A stretch of 64,000 nt of DNA from NCBI GenBank assembly GCA_942486035.1, contig CALNXK010000184.1:124001-188000 (forward strand), read 5' to 3'. The DNA is from Porites lobata (lineage: Eukaryota; Cnidaria; Anthozoa; Scleractinia; Poritidae). The notes under the pieces were generated by a model. It searched no databases. It saw only the letters and a list, made by a program, of their open reading frames with translations, and was not told the DNA's origin. Made by a program: the position numbers and the translations under genes. Below, piece after piece: positions 11,635 to 22,872 of the stretch. Every line of letters starts with the position of its first letter. Positions within the stretch are counted from its first letter, which is position 1.

Positions 11635-14600
11635 ATGGCGGAAAGGTTGAGCTTGCAGCTTGCATTCGCGTTAATCGCGCTGATTGCTGCTATATTCTAC
11701 AGCGGCAAAGCGCAGTTTGTTTTAAACAAGATTAATCAGATTATCCATGGGAAAAGAGGTTGCTCTCCGATCGTCAGTATTGGACAAGTCACGCTTCATT
11801 ACTTTGGATTTCGAGGAAGGGCTGAGGGGATTCGACTTATGCTTGAAGACTTCGAGATTCCTTACGCGGAAACAAACTATTCTGCCAACGATTGGCCTCG
11901 AATAAAAGAGAAAGGAATAGAAACGGGAATGTTTACTTTTGGCCAAGGTATGCAAGGAAGGCAATCCAAAATTCGATTATAAACAGGCTAAAAACATCGT
12001 ACACTAGTACTTACATGTAATATGCGAAGCAAATTTTCAAAGCGTATTTTTTCTTTTGTTTTCTTACAAAATTTCCATTCAAGTCTTCAAGTTTTCAGTT
12101 TAAATCATTCGTTTTTTCAAATATATATTTTTTTTATTTAGTTATTTTTTTATGTCTTGACGTTCATCTTTTTCTCGAGTTCTAATGCAGTATTTTCGAA
12201 ATTGATTTGCAAATCGATGGTTTGTAGTGAGCTCAAAGAAAGCCTCAATACAAGCCAATCATTCAGTGCCATGACATTAAACAGATGGATTTAACTCATC
12301 AAATATTAATACTGGTTAATATGTTTGTACAGGGAAACCAAGCACAACTTTTTTTCTTTTTTTTTTTAAATGAGAGTTGCCATGAGAAATTATTAAAGAT
12401 GAATACTTAATGTATTCATTAATTTTTAAATGAGTCTTTTAAAAGTATCCTAATCTTATGCTAAGGATGAGTCTTAGGTAGACAAAGGGGAGCTAAGTGT
12501 CTCGAGCTAAATTAGATGAAAGAGTGGCGTAATGACCAGTTACTAAAAATATATTTATTATGCCTTATCCCTTTACTCCTGACCCGGCATTGTCCATCAT
12601 GTTCTAACCACAGTGAAGATTACATCAAACATAGACTAATTTAGTTAGACTGACTTCACTCTGCCAGTGCAAAGATTTAAGTGATGACCATAATTTAGTC
12701 ATTATGTAACCTTTCCTACTTGCATCTCTGAAATTAATGATAAAGATAAAAATTTATAATAATAAAAATAAAAGCAAAAAAGATTTTTTCTAAATATCAG
12801 CTTTTTTGTGTGTCATTATTATTATTCCTGTCGTTTTAATGACTGGAATAAAGGTTGAAATTCATCACTATGATTCACCTGTGTCATATTTTTGTATTTT
12901 ATTTACTACTTACAGTTGTGTTTATTAATTATTATCATGATTTTTGTTTTTCAGTTCCAGCCATTACAACTTCTACTGGATTACAGCTTGTTCAAAGCAA
13001 AGGTTTCTTAATCAAATTCATAATAATCATTCATTAAACTTTTTAATGATGTCTACAGATCAGTGCAGATCCAGACCTTCAAATAAGGGAAGGAGGGGTT
13101 GGGAGGGGGGGGGAGGGGTGGGTCATCCAGACCCTGAGATAAGAGGGGGGCCTGGTCTCCAAAAAAACGTTTTGTGGCCCTTCAGGCCTCAGTTTGGAAT
13201 AAAAATCAGTAGGGGGGGGGACCTCCTGGGCCCCTCCCCTGGATTCGCCGCTGCAGATGGTCTATCCCACGGATGTACGTGACATTATTTTGCCATATAA
13301 TTTACAGTGTTTGACACTAAGGCTAGTCCACTAGCCTGGGGCTAGTGAAACTTTAGGCTGGGCTAGTAAAAGTATGCTTCTACTAGCCCCTAGACCAGTT
13401 GAATAGTTTAGTCAGGGCTTCTGATGTTTCGTGTTTCATCTGGTGATTTTCAGAAACAAAAATTGGCTGTTTCGGGAAAAAGTTTGATATTTCTTCTCAA
13501 AAAGTCAAAAATCATTTTTTTTAAGGAGAAATTAATTTTCGAAGGATTTTCAGGGGCATGCAAAAAAATAAGCCCAGTTCACGTTTTTCATCCGAAACAA
13601 TCAGTTAAAAACAAAACAAATCATTAAACATTAATTTCCTTTTTAACAGGGATATTTTCTTATTGAATTATTAATGAGTTTGAGAATATAATTTACAGTG
13701 TTTGACATCTAAAACCTCCTGGTAGTTTTGTCCACTAGCCAAGCTGGGGTGAATAAAAACCGTAAAAGATAAGCTTTATGTTTTGGCTTGTATTTGGAAA
13801 TATGCTTTGGCTTCTTTATTTAGCCCCTAGACCAGTTTAATAGTTTAGTTGACAAAATTGCTTTTCTATAACTCAATAATGCTTTATCTATTCAGTAGTT
13901 TGTTATAAGTATTTAATGTAAACAAAGGGCTTGCTATCTATATCATAGCCAGCTGAGCTGGAGTTGTAGCCTCTCCCTTGAAATCATTTTTTGACTCGTC
14001 CCAATTCTCTGGTAGTATTAACGTCCAAGATGGTGGGATAGCATTATTCCCCCCCAAAAAAATCATTGATGGTGCTGCAAAATATGCCTGCTTTGAAGGC
14101 TATCCATATCGTGGAAGTATTGTACAACTGACTCGCAAAAAGGGAGCCATGTAGGAAGTGGAATAGAGAAGACTGGTTCCTAACCCCCTGATATTTTTTT
14201 CCGGGCTTTGTTTTGGACCAGCGGCTTGCCTTCATGGGCTAGTCATGTATTTCACTTAGTAGCCCATTGCCTAGTTTCCAAAAAAGTCAGTGCATGCCGA
14301 GGACTGTTTTGTGGCCATTATTTTTTCACAGTGCAAAATGTCATGTCTCTCATAGTGGAAAACTGGTTAGGTCCAGTTTGAGGAAAAAGCAAAGGATGGA
14401 ATCTTGCATATTTGGACATAATCTATTTTCTTGCAAATGTGTATAACCAAAGAGAAAAAAGAAAATATTACTGACTAAAGAACAACAGAATGTCTTCAAG
14501 AACCCAATAAAAAATCTTAAACACTACCAAATTTGTTTCTTTCTTTGTTTTGTTTTCTTCTGTCTTTTATTTCGTTTTGTTTCCTTTTCCTTTTTGTTTT

Positions 14601-15554
14601 TGTTTTGTAAATTTGTTTTGAGTTGTTTGTTTTTGTTTCTTCAGTCATAATGCATCATATTGGTCGGTCTGTGGGACTAGACTGCGACTGTTCAGATATT
14701 CATACCTGTGAAATGCTGGTTTTTGGTGCAGGTAAAACAACGTAGTTTAAAAATGGTCATTATGCTTTAAGGCAAATTAGAGAGAACATACATGTACAGT
14801 GTATTAAAATAATATCACCTTTACGTGTACAATATCATTGTTCTTGTCTCAAGAAAGTGCAACAGAATAGGTTTCCCCTAAACTCAACCTGCAAACTTCT
14901 GAGTGCAAAGTCATATTTAATAATTTGAAACAGTGAAAAACTTAAGGAAAAGAGAAACTTTCAGAGAGTCCAGCATCAGAAATACAAAACACATATATTT
15001 GTAGAATAAAGTTATGTGCTTCATCAAACTTAACAGTCATGAATGTTCATTTGAAAAAAAAAAGAAAAACAAATACCTCTGATCCTTTGTTGTGGGGATC
15101 TTGTTTGTCTTGTTCTTCCTCCCAAGCTGAAGTTATGGTGTGCATTATTTATTTTATTATTTATTTACTTTTTTTCACAGAGGACTTAAGAGGAAAGCTT
15201 GGCCCAGTTCTTTACAGTACAAACTTCTCTGTAAAGAAGAGAGATGAGCACCTTCAGTCTACAGTCTTCACCTGGCTGTCATACTTTGAGAAGCTTGCTC
15301 CTGTTAATTCTACCGATGAGGGCATTGACGGCTTGTACTTCGCAAGTGAACGGCTTACCTGGGTTGACTATGTTCTATTTGATCTGTTAGACACCTATGT
15401 TGAATTCGGAAAATTAGCCTTTGATGGCCAAGTAGAAGTGATAGATGTATTGGCTAATTTCCCAAGGCTTAAAGCGTTTTATGAGAATTTTGCAAGCCGG
15501 CCAAGGATTGCTAAGTACTTAAGAGCAGAAAGAAGAGTTCCGTTTAGACTGTAA
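11635..15554 (+). CDS. membrane-anchored glutathione S-transferase, Pi/Mu/Sigma-like
   Basis: Four exons, 11635-11947, 12955-13002, 14645-14731 and 15181-15554, join in phase with GT-AG borders to 273 residues. Residues 7-23 form a hydrophobic segment, suggesting a single N-terminal membrane anchor. The thioredoxin-like GST domain starts near residue 52 with HYFGFRGRAE; Tyr56 is the expected catalytic tyrosine. Exon 2 supplies the cis-proline (VPAI) and LQLVQS; exon 3 supplies HHIGRSVGL, typical of Pi-class enzymes. The last exon is the helical domain with WVDYVLFDLL and the late FPRLKAFYENFASRP. The enzyme should conjugate glutathione to electrophiles or act as a prostaglandin-type isomerase. 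Soluble Pi and Mu enzymes are about 200-220 residues, so the extra 50 residues at the front are unusual. The start codon is the first in the exon and places the anchor in frame. Confidence 0.87.
13061..13253. mobile_element. CAGTGG-type MITE in a GST intron
   Basis: Inverted ends CAGTGCAGATCCAGACC and GGATTCGCCGCTG with G-rich interior. It is bounded by a 5-bp duplication CAGAT (13056-13060 and 13254-13258). It is related to the better-preserved element at 24111-24259. Confidence 0.7.
13290..13850. repeat. two copies of a CTAGTCCACTAGCC repeat
   Basis: The blocks 'atttacagtgtttgacac', 'gtccactagcc' and 'gcccctagaccagtt' occur in the same order at about 13298-13412 and 13688-13850. A further relic is at about 14236-14275. 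They look like degraded copies of one repeat in the GST intron between 13002 and 14645. Confidence 0.6.
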
Positions 15555-15864
15555 GATCAGAAGAGTGGTTTATCCGTTGAGAAGTGATCTCCTTCACTTT
15601 TGTCCTTGCCTCAGTTATTCAAAGGGTAGATAAAGCTACCCACTGCATGGATAAATCTGTATCCAATGGGTAATGCAATACTTGTCCGCTGGATAGTGAT
15701 TTATCCGGTGGATAACGCTATCCAGCATTTGAAGAACTCACTGGGGCCAGGTTCCCCCTGTAAATTCATCAAGTGTAAATAGTTTTAGCATGATTTAATT
15801 TACAAACCACAACTACGATAAGATGGTGTCATTCTTCCCTGTTAGGGATTTTAAGATCCAAGGA

Positions 15865-16235
15865 CGCGATGGCAGCGAAAACGTCGTTTAAAAAGTGATT
15901 TAATATTTTGCATTCTTTTAGTCTTGGTGACGATAATTCCTACCTGCTTACTTTGTCAAACGTAAGCGAACCCTCCTGAAGTTAAGAAAGAGAAATAAAA
16001 TTTTGTCGTCGCTTGTTTACGTCTTCCATAAAAGTTGAAATTAGGCAGTTTCACATCGTAGTCGTACGAAAATGGCAAAGGAATGTACAAAAAAAAGTGT
16101 GCTACACGTGCAAAGCTGTTGTTTTGCCTACTAAACCTATTGTTCTTGTTTGTTTGTTTGTTTGCTTGTTTGTTTGTTTGTTTTTTGACATTCTTGTTGC
16201 CCTTGCGTCGTCGGATCTTCAAGTCCTTATCTATC
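15865..16235. mobile_element. GAAAACGTC-type MITE (family M2)
   Basis: It shares GAAAACGT near its left end, 'gtgaaattaggca'-like and ATCGTAGT-like blocks in the middle, and a GTTGCC...GTCGTC right end with 40612-40935. The TTTG microsatellite at about 16140-16180 is internal. The open frames here follow the repeat, not a gene. Confidence 0.6.
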
Positions 16236-16964
16236 TGAGACGCGACGGGGAGAGGGATGCATCTTTTTTCTACTTACTCGTCTTCCAACTTTTCTGCATG
16301 CTTCCCTAAGGCAAAAAAAGAACGCCTGACCGCAGGTTTATCAAACAGGTGACATGTCTTCATTCCATGTCTAGACTCTGGGAAGTACAGTGGGTTTGGA
16401 CAAAAGATGTCAAAGGAACGGTTATGTTTGAAGAAAATTTAAAAACTTATTTAATGGACCTGAGAAGCAGTCTCAATAGACTCAAAGAGTCAGGATAAGA
16501 TTAAAAATATATATCACTATCATAAAAAAAAAATTAAATCTGAGTACATTTTTGAGGATGTAACCATAGCAACTTTTTCGCAATCATAAATAATTTATTA
16601 CCCACGTTCACTACTGAGAGATCACCATTCACTGTCTTAAAAATTTTTAAAGTCTAGTCATTGTCACTAGCTAAAGGACATCTATCTTTTTAGGCTTTTT
16701 AAAGATTACATTTTGCATTAGTGTGAAGCGATAGAAAATAAATCACCCTTTCACAGTACACTGTACACAGTAGTCATTACATTTCAATGCTTAGTGTTAT
16801 AAATGCCATCATTCTTAAAACAACTAGAGCAATTTTCGTATGACCTTGAAAAATGGTTTCGGTAAGTGTTCTTCATTTGTTTTATCAGCCAGTGGATGAA
16901 AAGATCAAAACATGGCCTCTTCGTTTTCCCGTCAAAAAAACCCCCTAATATGGAGAAGGTCTTG

Positions 16965-17106
16965 TTCGATTGGCCAATCGTGTTGCGGTAAAAAAAAAAC
17001 CCTAACAGTGTATGGGGAAGGGCGTTTATTTTTTCTGCCTTTAGGATGGACGTTTATTCGAGGTGTGCGCTAATTCGAGGTTGGGCGCTTATTCGAATAA
17101 ATACGG
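16965..17106. repeat. end of a CGAATAAATACGGTA-type transposon
   Basis: Contains GGACGTTTATTCGAGG, then GGGCGCTTATTCGAATAAA and TACGGTA. The right end resembles the TACCGTAAATCC ends of the element at 54297-54654. Only one end was found here. Confidence 0.5.
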
Positions 17107-17111
17107 TATTA

Positions 17112-17365
17112 GTGGAGACCTTTAGATGTTACTGAAGACGACGGCGACGATTACAATACTAAGAAGTCTATTCATTTTGGCCAACCGTCGTCATTCTACT
17201 AGCGAGTTTTAGCGAGAATGTTCGTACCCCATCTTCAATAAAAATAACCGTTCTAACTGTTCTGGCAAAAAAAGCAATGAAGCTTTCCGGAGTTTATTTT
17301 TGAAGATATGACCAAAAATTTTAAGTTAAATCTCGTCTTCATAGTCGTTTATGGTCATTTGCCCC
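17112..17365. mobile_element. GAGACCTTTAGA-type MITE (family M3), copy 1
   Basis: Starts GAGACCTTTAGATG with GAAGACGACGGCGACG, and carries TCGTCATTCTACTAGCGAG, CTTCAATAAA and a 'ctcgtcttcatagtcgtt' right end. The same order occurs at 27478-27837 and 37588-37970. No protein is encoded. Confidence 0.65.
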
Positions 17366-17949
17366 CGAGGAAAGGGGGTTATAAGCCTTTTAAACCCTAC
17401 CCAATAGTCTATTCTGTGGGCCATATTATAGACCCCATCTTATGAACTTTCGCAACAAATTTGTCTGTTTAATTTGCCTTATAAGCCTTTTAACAACAAC
17501 AGGGCATCCTAAAATGAACTAACAAATTTGTTAAACTTAATTAATATGGTGTAAATCTTTTTTATTTTTAAATCGCTACATACCTGAATTTTCTTACCCC
17601 CAAATCCCGAAAATGTGCAACCCATTCCAGTAACTTTTATTAAAATGCAATCCCATAATAGTCAATCCAGTCGTGAAAATGTGACTCCGTTCAGTGGCAC
17701 ATACCCATTAGACTACACAAATGTCCATTTCTCTCGACCAGATTCCAGTGGACAAACCCTGGAGTCCGACGGAGTCTAGGTCGAAAAATGAAACCGGAAG
17801 TACAGTAGAGTCCACTCGAGTTACCGGAAGTTTAGTCATAAGATGAAACCGGAAGTGTAAACAATACTTTGAGGAGGGTTGGAAAGTCGTCCGATGGAGT
17901 CCATCGGATCCATTGGAAACACATCGATTCCGATGGAATCTCAGGACAT

Positions 17950-18262
17950 GAGTCAAAGCAAGCACACTGCACGTGTAACATAACTCGTTCTTTAAGCCCT
18001 AAGTCGAGACTGGCAAGCCTAACATGCAACAGAACTCGTCAGTTTAAACCATGAGTCGAAAAAAGCACGGTACACATGTAACATAAGTCGTTCTTAAAGC
18101 GATGAGTGAAAACAAGCACGCTGCACAAAAAACATAACTCGTTCTTAAAGCAATGAGCCGAAACGAGAGAAACGAGCACGCTACGCGAATGGCATAACTC
18201 GTTCTAAAAGCCACTAGTCGAAACAAGCACGGTACACACGTAGCATAACTCGTTCTTTCCTT
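17950..18262. repeat. short satellite, about five units of ~55-60 bp
   Basis: Each unit carries an AAGCACGCTACAC-like block, then 'acataactcgttctt', then AAAGCCATGAGTCGAAA. Units begin near 17958, 18000, 18060, 18115, 18175 and 18230 with substitutions and small indels. It lies directly upstream of the GPCR duplication. Confidence 0.8.
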
Positions 18263-18339
18263 CGAATAAGCAAACTTTTCCGCGCTTAGCTTTGGCCACC
18301 TTTTTCAGCGAGAATTGGAATCACACACAGAAAAAAGGA

Positions 18340-19290
18340 AAACCATTTCCTTTTAATGTAATTAGTTTTGAGTAGATATTTAGAAACAAAAGGCGGAAAA
18401 GCGGTGCTTTGAACTTTTAATAAGGCAAGTCAACCTAAGTGGTGGAATTACATTTTGAAAATAATTAACATGAATTGACAAAAGCTTATCACCGTAACAT
18501 ACTTGCTAAAAAGTTACCAATGAATTGATCTCTAATGGGAAAAATTGCTGACTGATTTGAGAAACATTATCTGAAGTGGATAAAGAAAAGCATTTGTCAG
18601 TGTAAAGCTACTATTTGGTCTTAAGTACAAATTTGTCTAATGAGAAAAATTATCAAGCATGAATTGAAAATTAAGATAGGAATTATGTCTTATCATAGCC
18701 TGATCAGTTATCGTCATGATGTCAAACGTTTAAGTTTAAACTTGTCCAGCAACGAAGTGTTGGTGACATTGGCGGGTGAAAAACAGACCGCACTCTTGAA
18801 CCAAACCAAACATCTTGCTAGCTTGTCTAGAAGTCACAGACCTCATTGGTGGTTTAATGTCGCAACCAGCCTTCACCGTCGCCACGACACATAAGCTCTT
18901 TAAATAAACCAATTTCTTTCATTTTTCACCTCTCTTCAAAACGGCCAACGCGTGTCATGTTCGTTTGTTCAGCGCACCACCTAATATTGATGACTTAGGA
19001 GAGACTACCGTCTACCTTCTTCGAATTCAAGCGATCAAATTCACCGCGCTTGCACAACCCTTACATTGTCACAAATAACACATTAAGGTGGCAGTGATTG
19101 AATTTTGGATCGGTTCTCCATCATCTAAACGTGTAATTCCAACCGATTCAATCATGAAACGCCTTATAGCAAGTTTTTTTAATATCCTGTGTTCATTTTC
19201 AACTTCACTTTCAGTTACGTGATGCGACAGCATCAAAATATGATCAAAGCCGGACATCTTCCGCAAGAAGAAAAGTGAGATTTAAACGTA
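18340..19290 (+). pseudogene. class A GPCR pseudogene, upstream tandem copy
   Basis: Stretches align in order with the intact receptor downstream. The TM1-TM2 coding part is at about 18735-18900, for example a 'gcttgtctagaagtcacaga' match. The TM4 block is at about 19081-19120 and the end of TM5 into loop 3 at about 19210-19285 ('gatcaaagccggaca'). The segment between TM2 and TM4 is shortened, the start codon is replaced and frames are broken, so no receptor is made. Homology begins about 400 bp before the coding part, around 18340 versus 19795, so the duplication included the 5' flank. No sequence equivalent to TM6-TM7 was found. Confidence 0.85.
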
Positions 19291-20185
19291 GTTTAAGTTC
19301 CCATTTTGTTTTACAATTATTTATTTCTGGACTTTGATTATTGGCCGCTTATAGTAGGAAGCCGCTTAATGGAGGCTGAACTTTACTTTTTACCGCTAGT
19401 GTAAGAAAATATACCAAAGAGCTTTCTCTGCGCTAGGAAACCTTTTCTTCTTCTCTTTTTCTATGGCATCATTTTCTTTGATCTAACAACCACTTTTACG
19501 AGCTACCTTGTTACTATCAAATCTATTTCTTAAATGTAATTTGATTTATTTGCCACAGCTGCCTGTTATTAATAATTATTACTATTATCAGGTGATTATC
19601 TATCGCTTCTTATTTAAAGATGTTAGTGAGATTTTCACTTTTTTTTCCATTCCTTGTAAATTTACGTACATGTTTTCGCCAGTTATTTACATGTTGCAAA
19701 GACCAACTGGAACGCCTTTACCTACTTAACTTTGGTCACTGCGCACATTTTGCCGCATTTGATATTGTAATATATTGTAAATCTTCATCTGCTAATGGTG
19801 CAAACAATAAAAAAAATAGTTTTAAGTACATATTCAGATGCTAAAGAAAGAGCGGTGCTTTGAGCTAAGCCAATAAGTTGACTCAGGTTTGGAGGCCCAA
19901 GTGACGGAAGAACAGTTAGAGAATACTTAGAGCGAAAAATTGACGATAAGTTAGCAAGTAACACTCTAGTGTGAAAGTAATTAATGACTTTCTCTCCTGG
20001 AAAATCATAATTTGCTTAATGGGCTACAATTATCTGAAGTGGGTGAAGAAATGTGTTTGTTTAAAACTACTAATTGACCGTCGGTAAAAACTTGCCTAAT
20101 GGAGCAATTAATCGTCCTTTATGGATAACAATTAAGGTAGGAATATACATAAGCCATAACTGAAAATATAACACCCCTAGTCCTC

Positions 20186-21154
20186 ATGGCCAACGTTTCA
20201 AGTTCAAATTTGACCAACAAGTTTTCAAACACTATTGTGGACCAAGAGTTATCTTCCCTAGCTAAGGCTAGTTATATCATTAGCATCATCTTCAACAGCA
20301 TCGCTTGTCCTTTCACGGTTCTGCTTAACGTGTTAGTGATTTTGGCGGTGAAAAGCAGACCACGCCTTCAGAGTAAACCCAATATCTTGTTGGCTTGTTT
20401 AGCAGTCACAGACGCCATGAATAGTCTTGTAGCACAGCCGGCCTTCATATCGGCAACGACACTGAAGCTCTTCCACATCACTAGCTACAGCCGCGAGGTT
20501 TCAGTCCGTTACCAGAACATCTCCTCGCGCGTCCTGTACGTTTGTTCCGCGCTGCACCTGATGTTGGTGACCGGGGAGAGACTTGTAGCGATCAAATTTA
20601 CAATGCGATACCCGTATGTTGTCACAAACAGAAACATCAAGGTGGCGGTGATCGCATTTTGGATCGTTTGTCTTTGCTCTGAACAAGCAGCACTTATTAC
20701 GGACCAAACAATATTTACAAACGCTTTTACAGGTCTTGTTTTAACTTCATGTGTTCTTTTCATTTTGGTTTCTTACGTGATTTTGTATAGAGAAACGCGA
20801 CGGCATGAAAATAAGATCAAAGCCGGACAGCTACCGCAAGAAGAAAAAGAGAGATTTCTCAGAGACAGAAAAGCGCTCAAGACAACTGTGTATGTAGTAG
20901 GAGCTGTTCTGTTATGTCTGACCCCCGCCGCTGCATGGCTATTAGTAAGTAGTTTTTTGAGAGTTTTAGCGGAAGAACTTTGGGCGCAAATGACTCACGA
21001 TCAGTTGCGTAAAACAATTGGGCCGACGGTTCGCACGTTTGTTTACTTAAACTCGCTTATTAATCCTCTGATTTACTGCTGGCGACAAAAAGAAATTAGA
21101 AAGTATGTATTCAATAAATTCTGTAAAAGCCAAGATGTGCATCCGGTTAACTAA
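20186..21154 (+). CDS. class A (rhodopsin-family) G protein-coupled receptor, single exon
   Basis: A complete 322-residue receptor without introns in the coding region. Seven hydrophobic segments are seen near residues 29-55, 65-92, 112-137, 150-171, 179-201, 231-258 and 280-300. Landmarks: Asn48 in TM1, Asp76 in TM2, ERL at 131-133 in place of DRY, CLTP at 244-247 in place of CWxP, and NPLIY at 293-297. N-glycosylation sites occur near the N-terminus (NVS, NLT). The TM3 start and the loop after TM4 lack the usual cysteine pair. The C-terminal tail is short. An AATAAA lies 11 bp past the stop. Ligand unknown; cnidarians have large expanded orphan sets of such receptors. A decayed tandem copy lies just upstream. 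Confidence 0.93.
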   Translation: MANVSSSNLTNKFSNTIVDQELSSLAKASYIISIIFNSIACPFTVLLNVLVILAVKSRPRLQSKPNILLACLAVTDAMNSLVAQPAFISATTLKLFHITSYSREVSVRYQNISSRVLYVCSALHLMLVTGERLVAIKFTMRYPYVVTNRNIKVAVIAFWIVCLCSEQAALITDQTIFTNAFTGLVLTSCVLFILVSYVILYRETRRHENKIKAGQLPQEEKERFLRDRKALKTTVYVVGAVLLCLTPAAAWLLVSSFLRVLAEELWAQMTHDQLRKTIGPTVRTFVYLNSLINPLIYCWRQKEIRKYVFNKFCKSQDVHPVN

Positions 21155-22872
21155 ATGCAAAGGAAATAAAAACAAAATGCACTGAAACCATCATAAAAAC
21201 TGGTTTTTAGACTTTTAAATCTTTTCAACATTTAGGGCGCGTTCGATTGACCATGTTCTGGTACAGAACCACATACTCGCTCCAACGTGATGTGCTTGAG
21301 GTTTTCCGCCTTGAGTTCAAAGTCGGGATCTGAATCGCAAGTGCTACCGCTACTTTGTTTTACGTTTTTTCTACTAAAAATGTTTCATTTCTACACACCT
21401 TTCTGGCTTTAACAGTAAACAACAGGAAAACGGAGCAATCCAAACGGATATGGCATTGAACATAAACGCAGACTGAAAAACGTGCCGACAATTCCCTGTT
21501 TATCAGAACTAATACTAATGAAGGTAATGCTTTAGGGAGGGGATTGAACTTGGGGTCCTCCGGATTACAACTCCAGCGCTATAACCAGTCGTTCACGCTG
21601 CCTTCGTATGAGGAGTAGGTGGGCAGTTTCCCAGAAGCCTAAATTGATCAAACCTTTGTTAGGCTGGCATTATAATGATCTCTGTTTGTTGTTCTTTATC
21701 TCATGAGGATCTGCCATGCATGCATGTCATGTGGTACGAAACGCAGAGCTTGCAGGGCATCATCGGAAAGATACCAAAAGAGAAAACAAATCATTTCCAT
21801 TGGGCCAGTTAGTGCGGCAATCTTGTTTCCACAGCCTTCATTACCCTTTTCCAGCTAGCGGAGCGGAAAAGGCTCTCAGCCTGTGGGAACGAGATTGATG
21901 TAGGGGAAAAGAAGGACACTTGGGATCGAAACGAAGCTGTTAGCGGGTAATGAAGCGGTTGCGAGCACGGTTAGTTTTTGGGTTTTTGGTGCTGATGATG
22001 AGGCAAGGACGACCATCAACAATTCATAGTTCGACTGAAAGTGATCGTCTCGGCTGCGAATTGCAAGTCATGCAAGTAATTCTTTTTCGAAGTCTTGTAA
22101 AACGATCTTCTGGACGCCACAGTTTTGTTCAGTTTCAATATAACCGAGAAAGTTTTCAAGTGTGAACACTTCAAAACTCAGCCGTGCTGATTAACCTAAA
22201 AAATTAGAACTTTGAGAATTTTCCGACTTACATCTTATTGATCTCGCTGATTAAGAGACTGCAGTGAGTATTTAATGTTTTCGTCCAGGATGCACCACTA
22301 CACTTATGTGTAGCTTAAAACTTGAGGCCTCAGTATCTTAGTGGACATACTTTGACCTGGATGAAAGCTTGTATAACACTAGGCTATTCGCGCAAAAGCA
22401 CGTATGTTTAATAGCAGTTCCAACAGGTTGTCGGGGGATCAGACCAGAAAGAATATATCCACATTTATTAACTGTTTTCTGCTCCTGATCCCCCTTCGCG
22501 CCTGTCGGGAGCTCCTCGCTGACCTCGCGCTTCCCTTGCTCGCCTGGAAAACGCGAAAACATGACGCCTGTTTTGCAGGCTATTTCTTTCCTACTTTCAA
22601 TGTATTGTTCTCTCTGCCACGATTTTCTATCAACTATCCGCGTAGTGCGTTTGCTTTGATCCTGCTTTATATTACACCTTGAAATGTTTGTTTAACAAGA
22701 AAAGTACTCTGCTCATTATGTCATGCTTAGATATCTTTATTTTCTTAATAATGTCTGCACAAGTAAATAAAATAAAATATCAATGGAATAACGAGCCTGA
22801 TTGTATGTCATCTTAAACGATATCAACTATTTGTTGTCATGGGAACAGTGTAACATTTCATCCGCGTGGACC
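21155..22872. other. intergenic between GPCR and Cys-rich cluster
   Basis: No gene supported. At 21232 a 'gggcgcgttcgattgacc' end of a transposon stands alone. A tRNA-derived relic is at 21540-21605. From about 22720 the sequence is the 3' flank of Cys-rich gene A and matches that of gene B. TTTATT at 22736-22741 is a possible AATAAA signal for gene A. Confidence 0.5.
21540..21605 (-). repeat. tRNA-derived SINE head, decayed
   Basis: On the minus strand it reads as a tRNA-like body with an internal promoter-like GGTTATAGCGCTGGA box and a 'ccccaagttcaatccc' B-box-like end. The stems do not pair well enough for a working tRNA, so a SINE head is the better reading. Confidence 0.5.

Larger units (their letters stand above)
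15555..17949. other. intergenic, GST to GPCR cluster
   Basis: No gene is supported here. The interval carries the M2 element, a Mutator-like or other 'ttattcgaataaatacggta' element end at 16965-17106, an M3 MITE at 17112-17365, and imperfect inverted GGAGTCC/TCCGATGGA motifs at about 17740-17940. Confidence 0.6.

Noticed and set aside
12944..13282. 112-codon plus-strand open frame
   Set aside because: It reads over GST exon 2 in another frame and then a G-rich MITE.
17950..18262. Regularly spaced repeats resembling a CRISPR array
   Set aside because: Repeats and spacers are not distinct; the whole unit is repeated and diverged, as in a satellite, and the sequence is from an animal.
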